Shown: positions 49,511 to 60,102, counted from the first letter of the stretch. The stretch: 64,000 nt of DNA from Microbacterium sp. 67-17 (GCF_001898325.1 NZ_MKTR01000024.1:120587-184586); one strand, 5' to 3'. Made by a program: numbers and translations. The notes: generated from the letters alone by a model not told the origin.

Positions 49511-50263
49511 TCAGGCGCGGCGGAACGGGCGGGTCAGGGCGCGTCCGAGGCGCTGGAAGCCCCACTGCGTGACCCGCAGCATCGCCTCCACGACGATGCC
49601 GCCGCTCATCTTCGACTCGCCGAGCTCACGCTCGCGGAACTCGATGGGCACCTCGACCACGCGGCGACCCGACGCCACCACGCGGCGGGTCATGTCGATC
49701 TGGAAGCAGTACCCGCGGGACTCGATCGAACCCAGATCGAGCTCCTCGAGCACGGCGGTCGGGTACACGCGGTAGCCGGCGGTGACATCGCGCACCGGCA
49801 CGCCCAGCGCGATGCGGGCGTACAGGCTCCCGGCGCGGCTGATGAGTTGACGGCTTGCGGGCCAGTTCACGACGCTGCCGCCGGGCACCCAGCGCGAGCC
49901 GATCACCCCGCCCACCGTCGCGGCGTCTGGGCGCTGGAAAACCGCGAGCATCGCGGGGAGGCGCTCCGGTGGGTGCGAGCCGTCTGCATCCATCTCGACG
50001 ACGAGCGCGTAATCGTGGTCGGCCGCATACCGGAAGCCCGCTAGATAGGCGCCGCCCAGCCCGTTCTTGGTCTCCCGCTGCAGCAGGTGGATCCGCGGGT
50101 CCGCGGCGATCATCTCCTGCACGATTTCGGCCGTGCCGTCGGGGCTGCCGTCGTCGACGACGAGAACGTCGGCGTCCGGCACGGCGGCGAGGGCGCGACC
50201 AAGGATGAGGGGGATATTCTCCCGCTCGTTGTACGTCGGGACGATGATCAGGGTGGACGTCAT
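49511..50263 (-). CDS. Polyprenol monophosphomannose synthase (DPM1-like GT2)
   Basis: 250-aa GT2 enzyme that transfers mannose (or another hexose) from a nucleotide sugar to polyprenyl phosphate. LIIVPTYNERENIPLILGRA, DVLVVDDGSPDGTAEIV and the metal-binding EMDADGSHPPERL are clear; IGSRWVPGG and DVTAGYRVY also match. No C-terminal membrane helices, as in mycobacterial Ppm1 D2. ATG 50263 is chosen; the open frame continues upstream inside the next gene in another phase. Its lipid-linked product would feed membrane glycosyltransferases such as the adjacent protein. Confidence 0.92.
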   Translation of the reverse strand: MTSTLIIVPTYNERENIPLILGRALAAVPDADVLVVDDGSPDGTAEIVQEMIAADPRIHLLQRETKNGLGGAYLAGFRYAADHDYALVVEMDADGSHPPERLPAMLAVFQRPDAATVGGVIGSRWVPGGSVVNWPASRQLISRAGSLYARIALGVPVRDVTAGYRVYPTAVLEELDLGSIESRGYCFQIDMTRRVVASGRRVVEVPIEFRERELGESKMSGGIVVEAMLRVTQWGFQRLGRALTRPFRRA

Positions 50264-50283
50264 GAGAACTTTCGCTACGGGTG

Positions 50284-51681
50284 TCAGCCTTGCACGAGGC
50301 CGACGGCCACGGCCGCGTACTGGTACCCGGCTACCACGACGATCGGGCCGGCGGCCAGCCATGCGTGAGGGCGCTGACGCAGAACCCAGACGAGCATACA
50401 GAATCCGCCGATGAGGATCACCAGCGCCGGGATGAATACCACGCGCGGACCCGAGGCGTACATCGACGCGGACAGGGTGATGGCAGCCAGCGCCGCTGCT
50501 GCACCGAAGATCAGGAGCGACACCAGCGCCCCGAGCCGGCTGCGAAGCAGCGCGAACGGAGCGAGCGCGGTTGCCAGCAGCAGGAGCAGCCAGAAAGCCA
50601 GGACGGCGGCCGGCACGAGCCCCTGCGGGTTCTCCAGCCAGCCGGGGTACAGAGCGTAAAGCCCCGTCCCCGAGGCGAGTGAGCGGATGAAGACGGTCGA
50701 CAGCCCGACGATCGCGACGAGGGCCACGACGTGATCCAGCGCCGTTCGGGAGCGCCGCAGTGCGAAATAGCCGCCCAGCAGCGTCGCCCAGACCAGCGGC
50801 AGTGCCATCCCGCCGTGGTTGACCAGACCGTCGACCACGAAGCGCACCGCGGAAGGCAGACGCTCCGACAGTGGCGTGAGCGGGAACTCGGGGAGCCACA
50901 CGCTCGCGTCGATTGTCGAGCGCTGCGCGTTCCCGGGCGCGCCCATGAGGATCGCGAACCCCACCGCGGCGGACGCAGCGACCGGGCCGGCGGTGGCCAG
51001 GCTCCGCCAGGACGCGCGGCGGCGCGCGGCCGCGAGGGCGCGCTCGCCGAAGACGAGGACGGCCAGGACCAGGAGGATCGCGCCCACCTGCTCGGCCGAC
51101 ACGGCCGCGACGAACGCCGCCGCCACCGCGCCGACGACCCACGGCCACGCCAGCCGCGGGGCGGGGGAGTACATCCTCGCCAGCGGGTAGAACCCCGCGA
51201 GGGCGAAGGGCATCAGCCAGAAGTAGTTCATGCTCCCGGTGACCCACGTGTACCCGCCGTTGAGGACGGGGACGTCCAGGAGGAACACCAGCGCACCGGC
51301 GATCAGCACGTATCCGGCGGTGGTGCGGTCGTCGGCGGCCGGACGGGCGAGGCGCGCGTACAGGACGAGGATCGCGACGAATGCGACGCTGAGCACGAGG
51401 CTCGCCAACTGCCACCAGATGAGCGGGGCTGTGGTGAAAACGTACAGCCACGCCTCGGGGAAGATCCGACCGCTCCACGACTCGTACCGATAGGCGATCC
51501 AGTCCCCGATGGTGGGGAAGGGGGCGATGTTCAGGGCGAACGTGAAGTCGTCGGTGCCGTCCCGGCGCTGCACGAGCAGCAGCACCACGGCGTAGGCGAG
51601 CGTGACCAGCCCGTAGGACACGAACGTCGCACGGCGGCGCGGATGCGCGACGGGGTGATCGGTGGCGAGAGCGTTAGACAT
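50284..51681 (-). CDS. DUF6056-like polytopic membrane protein, probable glycosyltransferase
   Basis: 465-aa protein with about eleven membrane segments. TDDFTFALNIAPFPTIGDWI and WVTGSMNYFWLMPFALAGFY resemble DUF6056/GtrC-like proteins of O-antigen modification loci, which use polyprenyl-phosphate sugars outside the membrane. Between the DPM synthase and a flippase-like protein, a lipid-linked hexose transferase role is plausible. It overlaps the preceding gene by 8 nt and ends 20 nt before the synthase gene. Confidence 0.7.
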   Translation of the reverse strand: MSNALATDHPVAHPRRRATFVSYGLVTLAYAVVLLLVQRRDGTDDFTFALNIAPFPTIGDWIAYRYESWSGRIFPEAWLYVFTTAPLIWWQLASLVLSVAFVAILVLYARLARPAADDRTTAGYVLIAGALVFLLDVPVLNGGYTWVTGSMNYFWLMPFALAGFYPLARMYSPAPRLAWPWVVGAVAAAFVAAVSAEQVGAILLVLAVLVFGERALAAARRRASWRSLATAGPVAASAAVGFAILMGAPGNAQRSTIDASVWLPEFPLTPLSERLPSAVRFVVDGLVNHGGMALPLVWATLLGGYFALRRSRTALDHVVALVAIVGLSTVFIRSLASGTGLYALYPGWLENPQGLVPAAVLAFWLLLLLATALAPFALLRSRLGALVSLLIFGAAAALAAITLSASMYASGPRVVFIPALVILIGGFCMLVWVLRQRPHAWLAAGPIVVVAGYQYAAVAVGLVQG

Positions 51682-52705
51682 CGGCGTACTCCGTCGATCG
51701 GATATCGGCGTTGTGCAGGCGGCGGCGCATCGCGAAGGCCGCCAGCGCGGCGACGCCCGCGGTGAGCAGGTCTCCCACCGTGAACATGCCCCGTGAGACC
51801 AGGGAGATCGCGGAGGCCTCGCCGGCGGACAGGGTGAGGCCGAGGATCCCGATCAGCACGGCCTCGCGCACGCCGACCCCGGACGGTAGCACGAACGCGA
51901 ACAGCCCGGCGGTGAACCCGAGGCTCAGAGCGGCCGACATCACGACGATGTACATCGGCGAGACCGACCCGTCCGTGAGCAGCCAGAGATGTACGCCGTA
52001 GAGCAGATAGGACGCAAGGCACCACGCCACGGCGAGGACGATGGTGCGCGCACGCACGCGGTGCTCCAGCGGCGGTCGGCGGAAGATCCTCAGGGCGAGG
52101 TTGGCTAGGAACGTCATCACCGGCGGCAGCAGGCACACCAGGCCTACCGGAAGCAGGGCGAACAGCCACAGCAGTTGCTCATGGCCGGCGGCGATCTGAG
52201 GCAGCGCCACGGCGCCGATGACGAGCGAGCACACCACGCCGATCCCCGCAGCGTACAGTGACGTCACGAGCACACGGGCGCGCGCGATGCCGTATTGCCG
52301 TCCGAGCTCCATCTGCAGCACGTACGCCCAGACGGAGCCGGGCACGTACTTGCCGAGCTGACCGACCAGCATGATCTGCGCGCCGCGTACGAAGGGGACC
52401 GGGTGGCCGAGTCCGTCAAGAAGTGTGGTCCACACCACCACGTTGCACATCAGGCCCGCCAGCAACACGACGAAGGAGGCGCCCACCCACCACCCGTTCA
52501 TCTCCAGCAGCGCCGAGCGCACCGGATCCCACATGCGCACGAAGTACCAGACCGCGAAGACGACGACGGCCACTATCAGCGCGTAGCGGAACACCAGCAG
52601 GGCGATCTTTAACGCGCGCCGCCGCGGGGAATCCGGCACTGCCGCCGGCGCGGGCGTCCGGGTCAGGTCTCCCTCGGAAGGGACGGAGGGAGGTCCGGAA
52701 GTCAC
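51674..52705 (-). CDS. Lysylphosphatidylglycerol synthase-like (UPF0104) membrane protein
   Basis: 343-aa protein with about eight membrane segments matching the LPG_synthase_TM family. GQLGKYVPGSVWAYVLQMELG is the family signature region, and LPSGVGVREAVLIGIL near the end is also typical. The soluble lysyl-transfer domain of MprF is absent. Such stand-alone proteins in glycan loci may move lipid-linked sugars. GTG 52705 lies 6 nt after TAGAAT. First gene of a three-gene operon with the DUF6056 protein and DPM synthase. Confidence 0.8.
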   Translation of the reverse strand: MTSGPPSVPSEGDLTRTPAPAAVPDSPRRRALKIALLVFRYALIVAVVVFAVWYFVRMWDPVRSALLEMNGWWVGASFVVLLAGLMCNVVVWTTLLDGLGHPVPFVRGAQIMLVGQLGKYVPGSVWAYVLQMELGRQYGIARARVLVTSLYAAGIGVVCSLVIGAVALPQIAAGHEQLLWLFALLPVGLVCLLPPVMTFLANLALRIFRRPPLEHRVRARTIVLAVAWCLASYLLYGVHLWLLTDGSVSPMYIVVMSAALSLGFTAGLFAFVLPSGVGVREAVLIGILGLTLSAGEASAISLVSRGMFTVGDLLTAGVAALAAFAMRRRLHNADIRSTEYADV

Positions 52706-52711
52706 CGACGG

Positions 52712-52717
52712 ATTCTA
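52712..52717 (-). promoter_or_regulatory. -10 box of the flippase/DPM operon, overlapping a stop codon
   Basis: TAGAAT on the minus strand, 6 nt before GTG 52705. Its TAG is the stop codon of the upstream glycosyltransferase gene. Confidence 0.5.
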
Positions 52718-54859
52718 ACAGCCAGCCTCGCGCGTTCCTGCCCGGCTCGCCAGCTCGCGTGCCGCCTGCACGAGCGTGGCGGCACGGGCGTCGAACGAGT
52801 GGTCCCGGCGGATGCGTTCGGAGACGGTCGCGACCGCCGCATCGGCGCCGAACAGCGCGTCGACGGGCCGAGACAACAGGGCAACGAGGTCCTCCGGGGT
52901 GTCGAAGGTGACCAGCGCGGGGCCGAAGACGTCCTCGATGCCCGTCACATGGTCGCTGATCACGCGCCCGCCGGCGGCGACGACGTCGTAGGGCCGATTG
53001 GAGATGAACCCCTCCGCCTGCATGGCCGGCCAATGGTCGTTGAGCACCGCCGCCGCGGTCTCGTACCGCAGCGGGAGCTCGGCGTTGGGGATACCGGTGG
53101 CGGCGATGTTCGCGGCGGGGATGTAGCCCCGCCAGTCCGGGCCGTACACGCGGAGGGGGATGCCCGCGCGGATGGGGGTGACCACCGCGGGGCGCGCGAT
53201 GCCGCGGGCGGTGCCAACGAAGACGAGGTCATCGCCCCGGACGGCGCCGGTGGTGCGGAAGCGGTGGGCGTCGGTGCACTGCAGGAGGGGGAGCACGGGG
53301 AGACCGAACCGGTGGGACGCCCGTGCGGCCCAGGGGATGGATGCGGCGAACACGCGGTCGAAGCCCGCCACCTCTTCACGGGTGATCTCATCGGGATGGC
53401 TGATCACCCACAGGATGGACCTCCCCGTGCTCGGCGGATCGATCCGGCGGGGTCCGCGCAGCACAAGGGTGATGTCGTCCAGTGCTGTGGAGGGCCGTTC
53501 CCGGGCGTCGTAGGCGTCGATGACGACCTCTTCGCCGAGGCGGCGCAGCGCCGCCGCGATCCCGCGCGCGAAGTGCGTGTCGCCCCAGGACTCCCCGGCG
53601 AGGCCGGCGGGCGAGGCCGTACGGATCGCCCAGCGGCGCGGTGCGGGGGTCACGCGTGCCAGGCGCAGCCGCCCGTCGGGGTCCACGCCGGCGGGGCGCA
53701 GGCCCGCGGGGCGCAGGATGCCGGCGATGTCGTCCGTCGTCGCCGGTGCGGAGCCGGCCGGGGCCGCAGCAGGCGCGAACACGGTCGCGGTGAGCAGCGT
53801 CTGCGGCGTGCCGCCCCCGCCAGCCGGAACGGCGAAGGTCCCGCCCGCCAGGGCGGGGACGTCGATGCGCTCGCCCAGTCGGGCGGCGTCCTCGCGCGGG
53901 TGCCCGGCAAGCAGATGGCGGACCGCCCCGTCGACGCGCACGAGCCCCGCGGAGGCGATCGTGCCGTCCGGGGCGAGCCACAGCGGGGCGGTGGGGCGGC
54001 TGCGCCCCGCGTCGGCCAGGGCGAGCGCATCGGCGGCGCTCAGGCGTGCACCCGCCCCGCGGACGAGCACCACACCGTCCGCCGGCGCGGCCGCCGCGTC
54101 GGAGATGGCGCCGCGTGAGACCGTGCATCCGTCGAGCCACAGCGACAGCAGGCTGGCCTGGATCCACTCGTCCGGGGTGGGGTCGCGCAGCAGCAGGCAG
54201 GTTCGCAGCGGGCGCGCACCGGCGATGACCGACGCGAGGGCGAGGGTCTCGTCGGCGTCCTCCTCGGGGCCGATCTCGGCCTGCAGTTCCAGCTCGGCAT
54301 TCACGTCCGCGTCGGAGCGGAGCGTGACCGCCACCCGTCGGCGGGACTGCTCCGCGGCCTGTCGCGCGCGCTCACGCACCTCCGACCACGGGACGGGGCG
54401 GATGCGCGCGCCGCAGCCGAGCGGCACCGGCGAGCCCGCGCGTGCGGCGCGGAAGAGATGGCCGAGCGGGCCGGCAGGATCCTCGCGGGCCTCCGGGTGC
54501 GCGGCGAGGTAGCCCGGCGCGTCCCAATTGGGGCTGACCTCGATCCGGTCGCGGTCGTTGACGAGATATGCGTAGAGCGCGGGCACGCGGTCGGCGTCCG
54601 AAAGCTGGCGGGACGCCGTGGCTTCGCAGAACAGCGGGTTCATGCTGAGCCCGGCACGGTGCCCGCCGCGGACGTAGGCGCGGACTGCGGCTCGCTCGCC
54701 GACGCGGCGACCCAGCTGTGCGCCGACGTGGCTGACGTCGACGATGCGCGCGCGCCGGATCCGGCGGGCCCACCACATCCGGTCGGCCAGGGCGAGCAGG
54801 CTCCCGACTCCCGGCCAGCTTCGCGCGGCGCGCCACGCGGCGCGGAGTCGGCGGATCAC
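52715..54859 (-). CDS. Large glycosyltransferase with CgeB/GT4-like C-terminal domain
   Basis: 714-aa protein. An N-terminal part (about 1-150) with FCEATASRQLSDADRVPAL and GPLGHLFRAARAGSP is typical of long glycan-cluster transferases. The middle part is alanine-rich. The C-terminal domain (about 400-700) has GESWGDTHFARGIAAALRRLG, SILWVISHPDEI, VFVGTARGIARP and EGFISNRPYDVVAAGGRVI, the Glyco_trans_1_2 (CgeB-like) pattern. Start GTG 54859 is 6 nt after a perfect TATAAT. The open frame continues much further upstream, over the divergent GT2 gene, and is rejected there. Confidence 0.78.
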   Translation of the reverse strand: MIRRLRAAWRAARSWPGVGSLLALADRMWWARRIRRARIVDVSHVGAQLGRRVGERAAVRAYVRGGHRAGLSMNPLFCEATASRQLSDADRVPALYAYLVNDRDRIEVSPNWDAPGYLAAHPEAREDPAGPLGHLFRAARAGSPVPLGCGARIRPVPWSEVRERARQAAEQSRRRVAVTLRSDADVNAELELQAEIGPEEDADETLALASVIAGARPLRTCLLLRDPTPDEWIQASLLSLWLDGCTVSRGAISDAAAAPADGVVLVRGAGARLSAADALALADAGRSRPTAPLWLAPDGTIASAGLVRVDGAVRHLLAGHPREDAARLGERIDVPALAGGTFAVPAGGGGTPQTLLTATVFAPAAAPAGSAPATTDDIAGILRPAGLRPAGVDPDGRLRLARVTPAPRRWAIRTASPAGLAGESWGDTHFARGIAAALRRLGEEVVIDAYDARERPSTALDDITLVLRGPRRIDPPSTGRSILWVISHPDEITREEVAGFDRVFAASIPWAARASHRFGLPVLPLLQCTDAHRFRTTGAVRGDDLVFVGTARGIARPAVVTPIRAGIPLRVYGPDWRGYIPAANIAATGIPNAELPLRYETAAAVLNDHWPAMQAEGFISNRPYDVVAAGGRVISDHVTGIEDVFGPALVTFDTPEDLVALLSRPVDALFGADAAVATVSERIRRDHSFDARAATLVQAARELASRAGTREAGC

Positions 54860-54865
54860 GCCCCG

Positions 54866-54871
54866 ATTATA
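54866..54871 (-). promoter_or_regulatory. -10 box of the large glycosyltransferase gene
   Basis: TATAAT (full consensus) on the minus strand, 6 nt before GTG 54859. Confidence 0.6.
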
Positions 54872-54897
54872 CGAGCGGGCTCTCAGCGCCGCGGTGA

Positions 54898-54903
54898 TAA
54901 CCT
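54898..54903 (+). promoter_or_regulatory. Possible -10 box of the GT2/GlfT/glf operon
   Basis: TAACCT, 43 nt before ATG 54947, which has an AGGAGG site; divergent from the TATAAT at 54866. Confidence 0.4.
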
Positions 54904-54946
54904 CGCGTCGACCGACGGTCCGCCCGGGCCGGCTGCGAGGAGGATC

Positions 54947-55843
54947 ATGTCCGACGTCGATGAGCCGCGCGTCGGGATCGTGATCCGCACCAAGAACCGG
55001 CCCTGGTTCCTGCGCCGCGCACTCGCGGATATCGTGGCGCAGCGGTTCGAAGGCTGGACCGCGGTGATCGTCAACGACGGAGGCGATCCCGCGCCGGTGG
55101 AACAAGCCGTGACGGAGCATTCGGGCACCGCGAACCGCCTGCGGGTGGTCCACCACGAGGCGCCGCGCGGACGCTCGGCAGCGGCCAACGCCGGACTGGC
55201 GGTGCTGACGACGGAGTTCGTGGTGCTGCACGATGATGACGACCTGTGGGATCCGGACTTTCTCCGGGCGGCGGTCGATCGGCTCGACGCCCATCCCGGC
55301 GATGCCGGGGTGATGGTACGCACGGAAATCGTCTACGAGGCCGAGCGCGACGGCGCCTTCGTGGAGGTGGGGCGTGCGCCGTTCTGGCCGGAGATGACCT
55401 CGGTCTCCTACGGCGAATTCCTTCAGGTCAACCGCGCAGTGCCGATCGGCCATCTCTACCGACGCCGTCTTCACGACGAACTGGGCGGGTATCGCGAAGA
55501 CCTCCATGCGGTCGAGGACTGGGAGTTCACGCTGCGGGTGCTCCAGCGCTACGACATCGGCTTCCTGGGCGCGCGCCCACTGGCTTTCTGGATGCAGCGG
55601 CGGGGGGTCGCCGGTGAACTCGGTAACAGCATGTTCGCCCTCGCCGCCGATCACGACATTTACGACCGCCGTGTCCGGGACGAGGCACTGCGCGCATGGG
55701 TGCGAGGCCAGGGTGACGGTCTGCCGCTCTACCTGGCGCGCGTGGTGCGCGACGAGGTCGCCCGCCAGTTGGACGAACGGTTGTCCCTGGGCCAGCGCGC
55801 CGCGCGATCCCTGCGACGCCTGCGGGATCGGTGGCGCCGGTGA
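54947..55843 (+). CDS. Family 2 glycosyltransferase
   Basis: 298-aa GT-A enzyme. N-terminal VGIVIRTKNRPWFLRRALAD, WTAVIVNDGGDP, GRSAAANAGLAVLTTEFVVL and the metal-binding LHDDDDLWDPDFL. Acceptor-side HAVEDWEFTLRVLQRYDIGF supplies the likely catalytic base. Soluble, probably peripheral at the membrane. AGGAGG lies just before ATG 54947. The stop overlaps the next gene's GTG. Confidence 0.87.
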   Translation: MSDVDEPRVGIVIRTKNRPWFLRRALADIVAQRFEGWTAVIVNDGGDPAPVEQAVTEHSGTANRLRVVHHEAPRGRSAAANAGLAVLTTEFVVLHDDDDLWDPDFLRAAVDRLDAHPGDAGVMVRTEIVYEAERDGAFVEVGRAPFWPEMTSVSYGEFLQVNRAVPIGHLYRRRLHDELGGYREDLHAVEDWEFTLRVLQRYDIGFLGARPLAFWMQRRGVAGELGNSMFALAADHDIYDRRVRDEALRAWVRGQGDGLPLYLARVVRDEVARQLDERLSLGQRAARSLRRLRDRWRR

Positions 55844-57651
55844 CGCCGGAGGTCCCCGCGGGCGCCGTCATCCACCGCCTCCCGTTTGCGGGCGTCGGTG
55901 AGCCGGAGCTGTACGCGACGGTGCGCGGCGCAGTCGATCGTAGCCGCAGCCGCCTCTCGCTCGCCGCGGGCGGGTCACTGTCCTGGCAGACGTACTTCGG
56001 GTCCCTCCCCACGGCGGTGTGGCAACGCCACACCGCCGTGCGCCGTGTCGCGTTGCGCGCGACCGTCGTCGGCGCCGCGACCGCAACGGTGCGCGGCCTC
56101 ACCGCGGCCGGCACGGTCCGCGAACTGGCGCGCGGCGCCGTCGCAGACGGCGGGCTGGACGTCGCGGTCGACGTCGGTGACGTCGGCACCGTGTGGGCCG
56201 AGGTGTGCACGGAGACCGGCGCTGTCGTTTCGGATGCACGTTGGGAGAGCGAGACCGTCCCGGCGGCACCCGCCCGCGCTGTCGTCTGCGTCACGACGTT
56301 CGACCGCGAGGCGGACTGTATCCGCCTCTTGCGCGATCTGGCGGACCCGGAGATCTCCGATCGGGTCGCACGCGTGGTGGTCGTGGACCAGGGCTCGCGA
56401 GATCTGAAGGCCGGAGCGGGGTTCGAGGCGGCCTCCGCCGCGCTGGGTGACCGCCTCGAGGTGATCCGCCAGGCGAACCTCGGCGGATCGGGAGGCTTCA
56501 GCCGTGGAATTGTCGCGGCCGATGACGCCGGGGGGGAGTGGGCGCTGCTGGTCGACGACGACGTTCGCATCGAGCCGGAAGGGATCCGCCGGCTGCTCGC
56601 CTTCGCGGAGCGCACCCCGGTGCCGGCCGTCGTCGGGGCGCAGATGCTCAGCCTCGTCGCCCCGCGGATCCTCCACACGTGGGGTGAGCGTGTGGACCGG
56701 GACGCGTTCTGGTGGGAGCCGGTCGCGCCCTCTCTTGACGACGTGGATGTCGTCGCCACCATCGCCGACCCGGCGACGGCGCGCGCGTACGACGTGGACT
56801 TCAACGGCTGGTGGATGTGCCTGGTGCCTCTGGCCGCGGTGCGGCGCGTGGGCGCGGCCATGCCGCTGTTCATCAAGTGGGACGACGTTGAGTTCGGCCT
56901 TCGCGCACAGGCGGCCGGTCACCCGGTCGTCACGTTGCCCGGCGCGGCACTCTGGCACATGCCCTGGACGGCCAAGGACGACGGCCTGGACTGGCAGGCG
57001 TATTTCCAGCTGCGCAACCGCCTCGTCGCAGCGTTGATGCACTCGCCCCGACGACGCGGCGGGCGGGTGCTGCGGGATACCTGGACGCAGGATGTCAACC
57101 ACGTGCTGTGTCTGCAGTACGGCGCGGCAGCGGTGCGACGCGCGGCGCTCGCGGATGTGCTGCGCGGCCCATCGCATCTGCTGCCGTCGCTGCGCAACCG
57201 GGCCGGTGAGGTCCGCTCCTTCCTCGCCGAGGGTGGTCACACCGTCCGGGCCGAGGCGGAGCTGCCCGCGACCGTGCCCGCCGCCCCGGCCGCTCCCTCC
57301 GGCCGTCGCTCGGTCGGGGCGCGGCTGCTGCGCGTGCTGGCGCATCAGCTCCGGCGCAGCCGCCCGCCCGCCCCGATCCCGCGCCTTCCCCGCGCGTCGG
57401 GGAAGTGGTGGAGCCTGGGACTCATGGATGCGGCGGTCGTCGACAGCGCGACCGGCAGGGGCGCCTTCCTCCTGACGAGGTCCCGTCGCCGCTGCGCTGC
57501 GCTGCTGAGGGACGCGACGGTGCTGCGCATCCGGCTGTGGTTGCGGTGGCCGCAACTGGCGGCCCAGTACCGAGCCGAGGCGCAGCTGGCGTCGCTCGGA
57601 TCCTGGCGTGCGGTGTTCGCCGATCCGAGCACCATGCCCAGGTCCCGGTAG
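55840..57651 (+). CDS. GlfT2-like galactofuranosyltransferase
   Basis: 603-aa protein resembling mycobacterial GlfT2. An N-terminal beta domain (about 1-140) precedes the GT-A core: VVCVTTFDREADCIRLLRDL, VVVVDQGS, ANLGGSGGFSRGI, metal-binding LLVDDDVRIEPEG, then FNGWWMCLVPL, FIKWDDVEFGLRA and LWHMPW. A C-terminal helical region of about 200 residues follows. It would use UDP-galactofuranose, which the next gene's product makes. GTG 55840 overlaps the previous stop (GTGA). Confidence 0.88.
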   Translation: MTPEVPAGAVIHRLPFAGVGEPELYATVRGAVDRSRSRLSLAAGGSLSWQTYFGSLPTAVWQRHTAVRRVALRATVVGAATATVRGLTAAGTVRELARGAVADGGLDVAVDVGDVGTVWAEVCTETGAVVSDARWESETVPAAPARAVVCVTTFDREADCIRLLRDLADPEISDRVARVVVVDQGSRDLKAGAGFEAASAALGDRLEVIRQANLGGSGGFSRGIVAADDAGGEWALLVDDDVRIEPEGIRRLLAFAERTPVPAVVGAQMLSLVAPRILHTWGERVDRDAFWWEPVAPSLDDVDVVATIADPATARAYDVDFNGWWMCLVPLAAVRRVGAAMPLFIKWDDVEFGLRAQAAGHPVVTLPGAALWHMPWTAKDDGLDWQAYFQLRNRLVAALMHSPRRRGGRVLRDTWTQDVNHVLCLQYGAAAVRRAALADVLRGPSHLLPSLRNRAGEVRSFLAEGGHTVRAEAELPATVPAAPAAPSGRRSVGARLLRVLAHQLRRSRPPAPIPRLPRASGKWWSLGLMDAAVVDSATGRGAFLLTRSRRRCAALLRDATVLRIRLWLRWPQLAAQYRAEAQLASLGSWRAVFADPSTMPRSR

Positions 57652-58833
<1,182 letters not shown>

Positions 58834-59100
58834 TGACCGCCGACGTCCGCGCGCGACGACCCGGCTCGCCGCCGCTCGTCGCTGCTGCCGTGGGCGTGGT
58901 TCAACGCCGCCCGTCACGGCTCACCCGCGACGTCAACCTTTCACGTGCGACGTCAACGTGGACGCGCGCTTGGTGCGCTCCACGGCAATACCGCGGAGTA
59001 TCCCGGTCAACCGGTTTGTGCTGAGCAAGGGCGTTGAGTTTCTGTTCTCGCTGGCGATGGACGCGTCGATCGGCGAGGTGCTGGAGCGCTAGAACGCCGA
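58834..59100 (+). pseudogene. Possible gene remnant / junction region
   Basis: Gap after glf. It contains a 17-nt direct repeat (58921-58937 and 58941-58957, two mismatches, period 20) and then a coding-like stretch ending at a TAG at 59090-59092, read as SKGVEFLFSLAMDASIGEVL near its end. No start codon or full domain is seen. It may be the 3' remnant of a lost gene at the edge of the acquired glycan block. The family is not recognised. Confidence 0.3.
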
Positions 59101-60102
59101 CTACGCCACCGGCCGAGCCGACAGTTCCAGCGGCGGCATCGGCTGCCAGGAGCGGTCCTGCGCGATGGCGCGGCCGTCGCGCAAGCCCCGGAACAGGTGC
59201 CGGGTGCCACGGACGGTGCGCTCCACGACCAGGAGCCGGATGAGCTCCTTCACGAAGGTGAGAGTCGTGCCGGCGGCGAACAGCGCGGGGTGGTAAACGC
59301 CGAGACTGCGGTAGTACTGCTTGATCAGCGCCCGGTTGCGCATGATGTAGTACCGATAGGCGTCACTTGAGGCATTCATGTGGCGAATGCCCATATCCCA
59401 CTGTTTGATCTCGCGCGTGCGTCGAAGGACGAACTCGTTCACGATCACGGATGTCGTGATTCGCGATGCGAGCCACCCGTAGACCTGGTCATCCCAGTAG
59501 ATGAAGAAGCGCGGGTCGGGGAGCCCGATCCGGCCGACGACGTCGCGATGTATGAACATCCCCTCAAAGCATCCGGAGTTCATCTCCTTGAAGCCTGATT
59601 CGTCGAACTCCGCCGGGGCGAAGGGGATCGGGATGCCCATCCGGGCAGCGATGCGGTACTGCCAGTAGAACTCGCTGCCATCGAAATCGTATCGGCGACC
59701 CTGGATGGAGCGGAAGCGCCTTGACCATCGACCCATCTTGGCGAGCCCGTCGGGGATCACTTCGACGTCGTCGTCCATGAGCCACATCCACTCGGAGCCA
59801 AGCTCGTAGGCTGTCTGCATTCCTGCGCTGAACCCGCCGGACCCGCCGGTATTGGTCTCGAGGCGGCGGTAGACGAGCTCGGTGCCGATCCGCTCGCGGA
59901 ATGACTCAACGACCTCGGTGGTGTCATCCGAGGAGGCGTTGTCGATCACAACGACGTGTCCGGGCTTCGGATCCATCTCCCCGATGCTCGTGAGGAGACG
60001 GGAGAGCAGCCCCGACCGATTGAACGTGACAGCGACGATCGTCGCTGTCGACGGGTCGAAGCTCGAGTCAGACGAAGTCGGGTTCTGGTTCGCGGCGCGC
60101 AT
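59101..60102 (-). CDS. Family 2 glycosyltransferase
   Basis: 333-aa GT2 enzyme. TIVAVTFNRSGLLSRLLTSI, VVVIDNASSDDT, TNTGGSGGFSAGMQTAYELG and the metal-binding MWLMDDDVEVIPDG; acceptor side FIYWDDQVYGWLASRI. It is close to rhamnosyl/galactofuranosyl transferases such as WbbL and GlfT1. Its ATG lies 35 nt inside the 3' end of the wzy gene upstream, so the two are coupled. The C-terminus (about 265-300) is amphipathic and may contact the membrane. Confidence 0.87.
   Translation of the reverse strand: MRAANQNPTSSDSSFDPSTATIVAVTFNRSGLLSRLLTSIGEMDPKPGHVVVIDNASSDDTTEVVESFRERIGTELVYRRLETNTGGSGGFSAGMQTAYELGSEWMWLMDDDVEVIPDGLAKMGRWSRRFRSIQGRRYDFDGSEFYWQYRIAARMGIPIPFAPAEFDESGFKEMNSGCFEGMFIHRDVVGRIGLPDPRFFIYWDDQVYGWLASRITTSVIVNEFVLRRTREIKQWDMGIRHMNASSDAYRYYIMRNRALIKQYYRSLGVYHPALFAAGTTLTFVKELIRLLVVERTVRGTRHLFRGLRDGRAIAQDRSWQPMPPLELSARPVA

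Noticed and set aside
50264..51478. Extension of the DPM synthase frame to 655 aa
   Set aside because: The extra part is out of phase over the DUF6056 gene and Arg/Pro-rich; the GT2 fold starts at ATG 50263.
54860..55654. N-terminal extension of the large glycosyltransferase to 979 aa
   Set aside because: It would be antisense to the GT2 gene and lies upstream of a perfect TATAAT spaced for GTG 54859.
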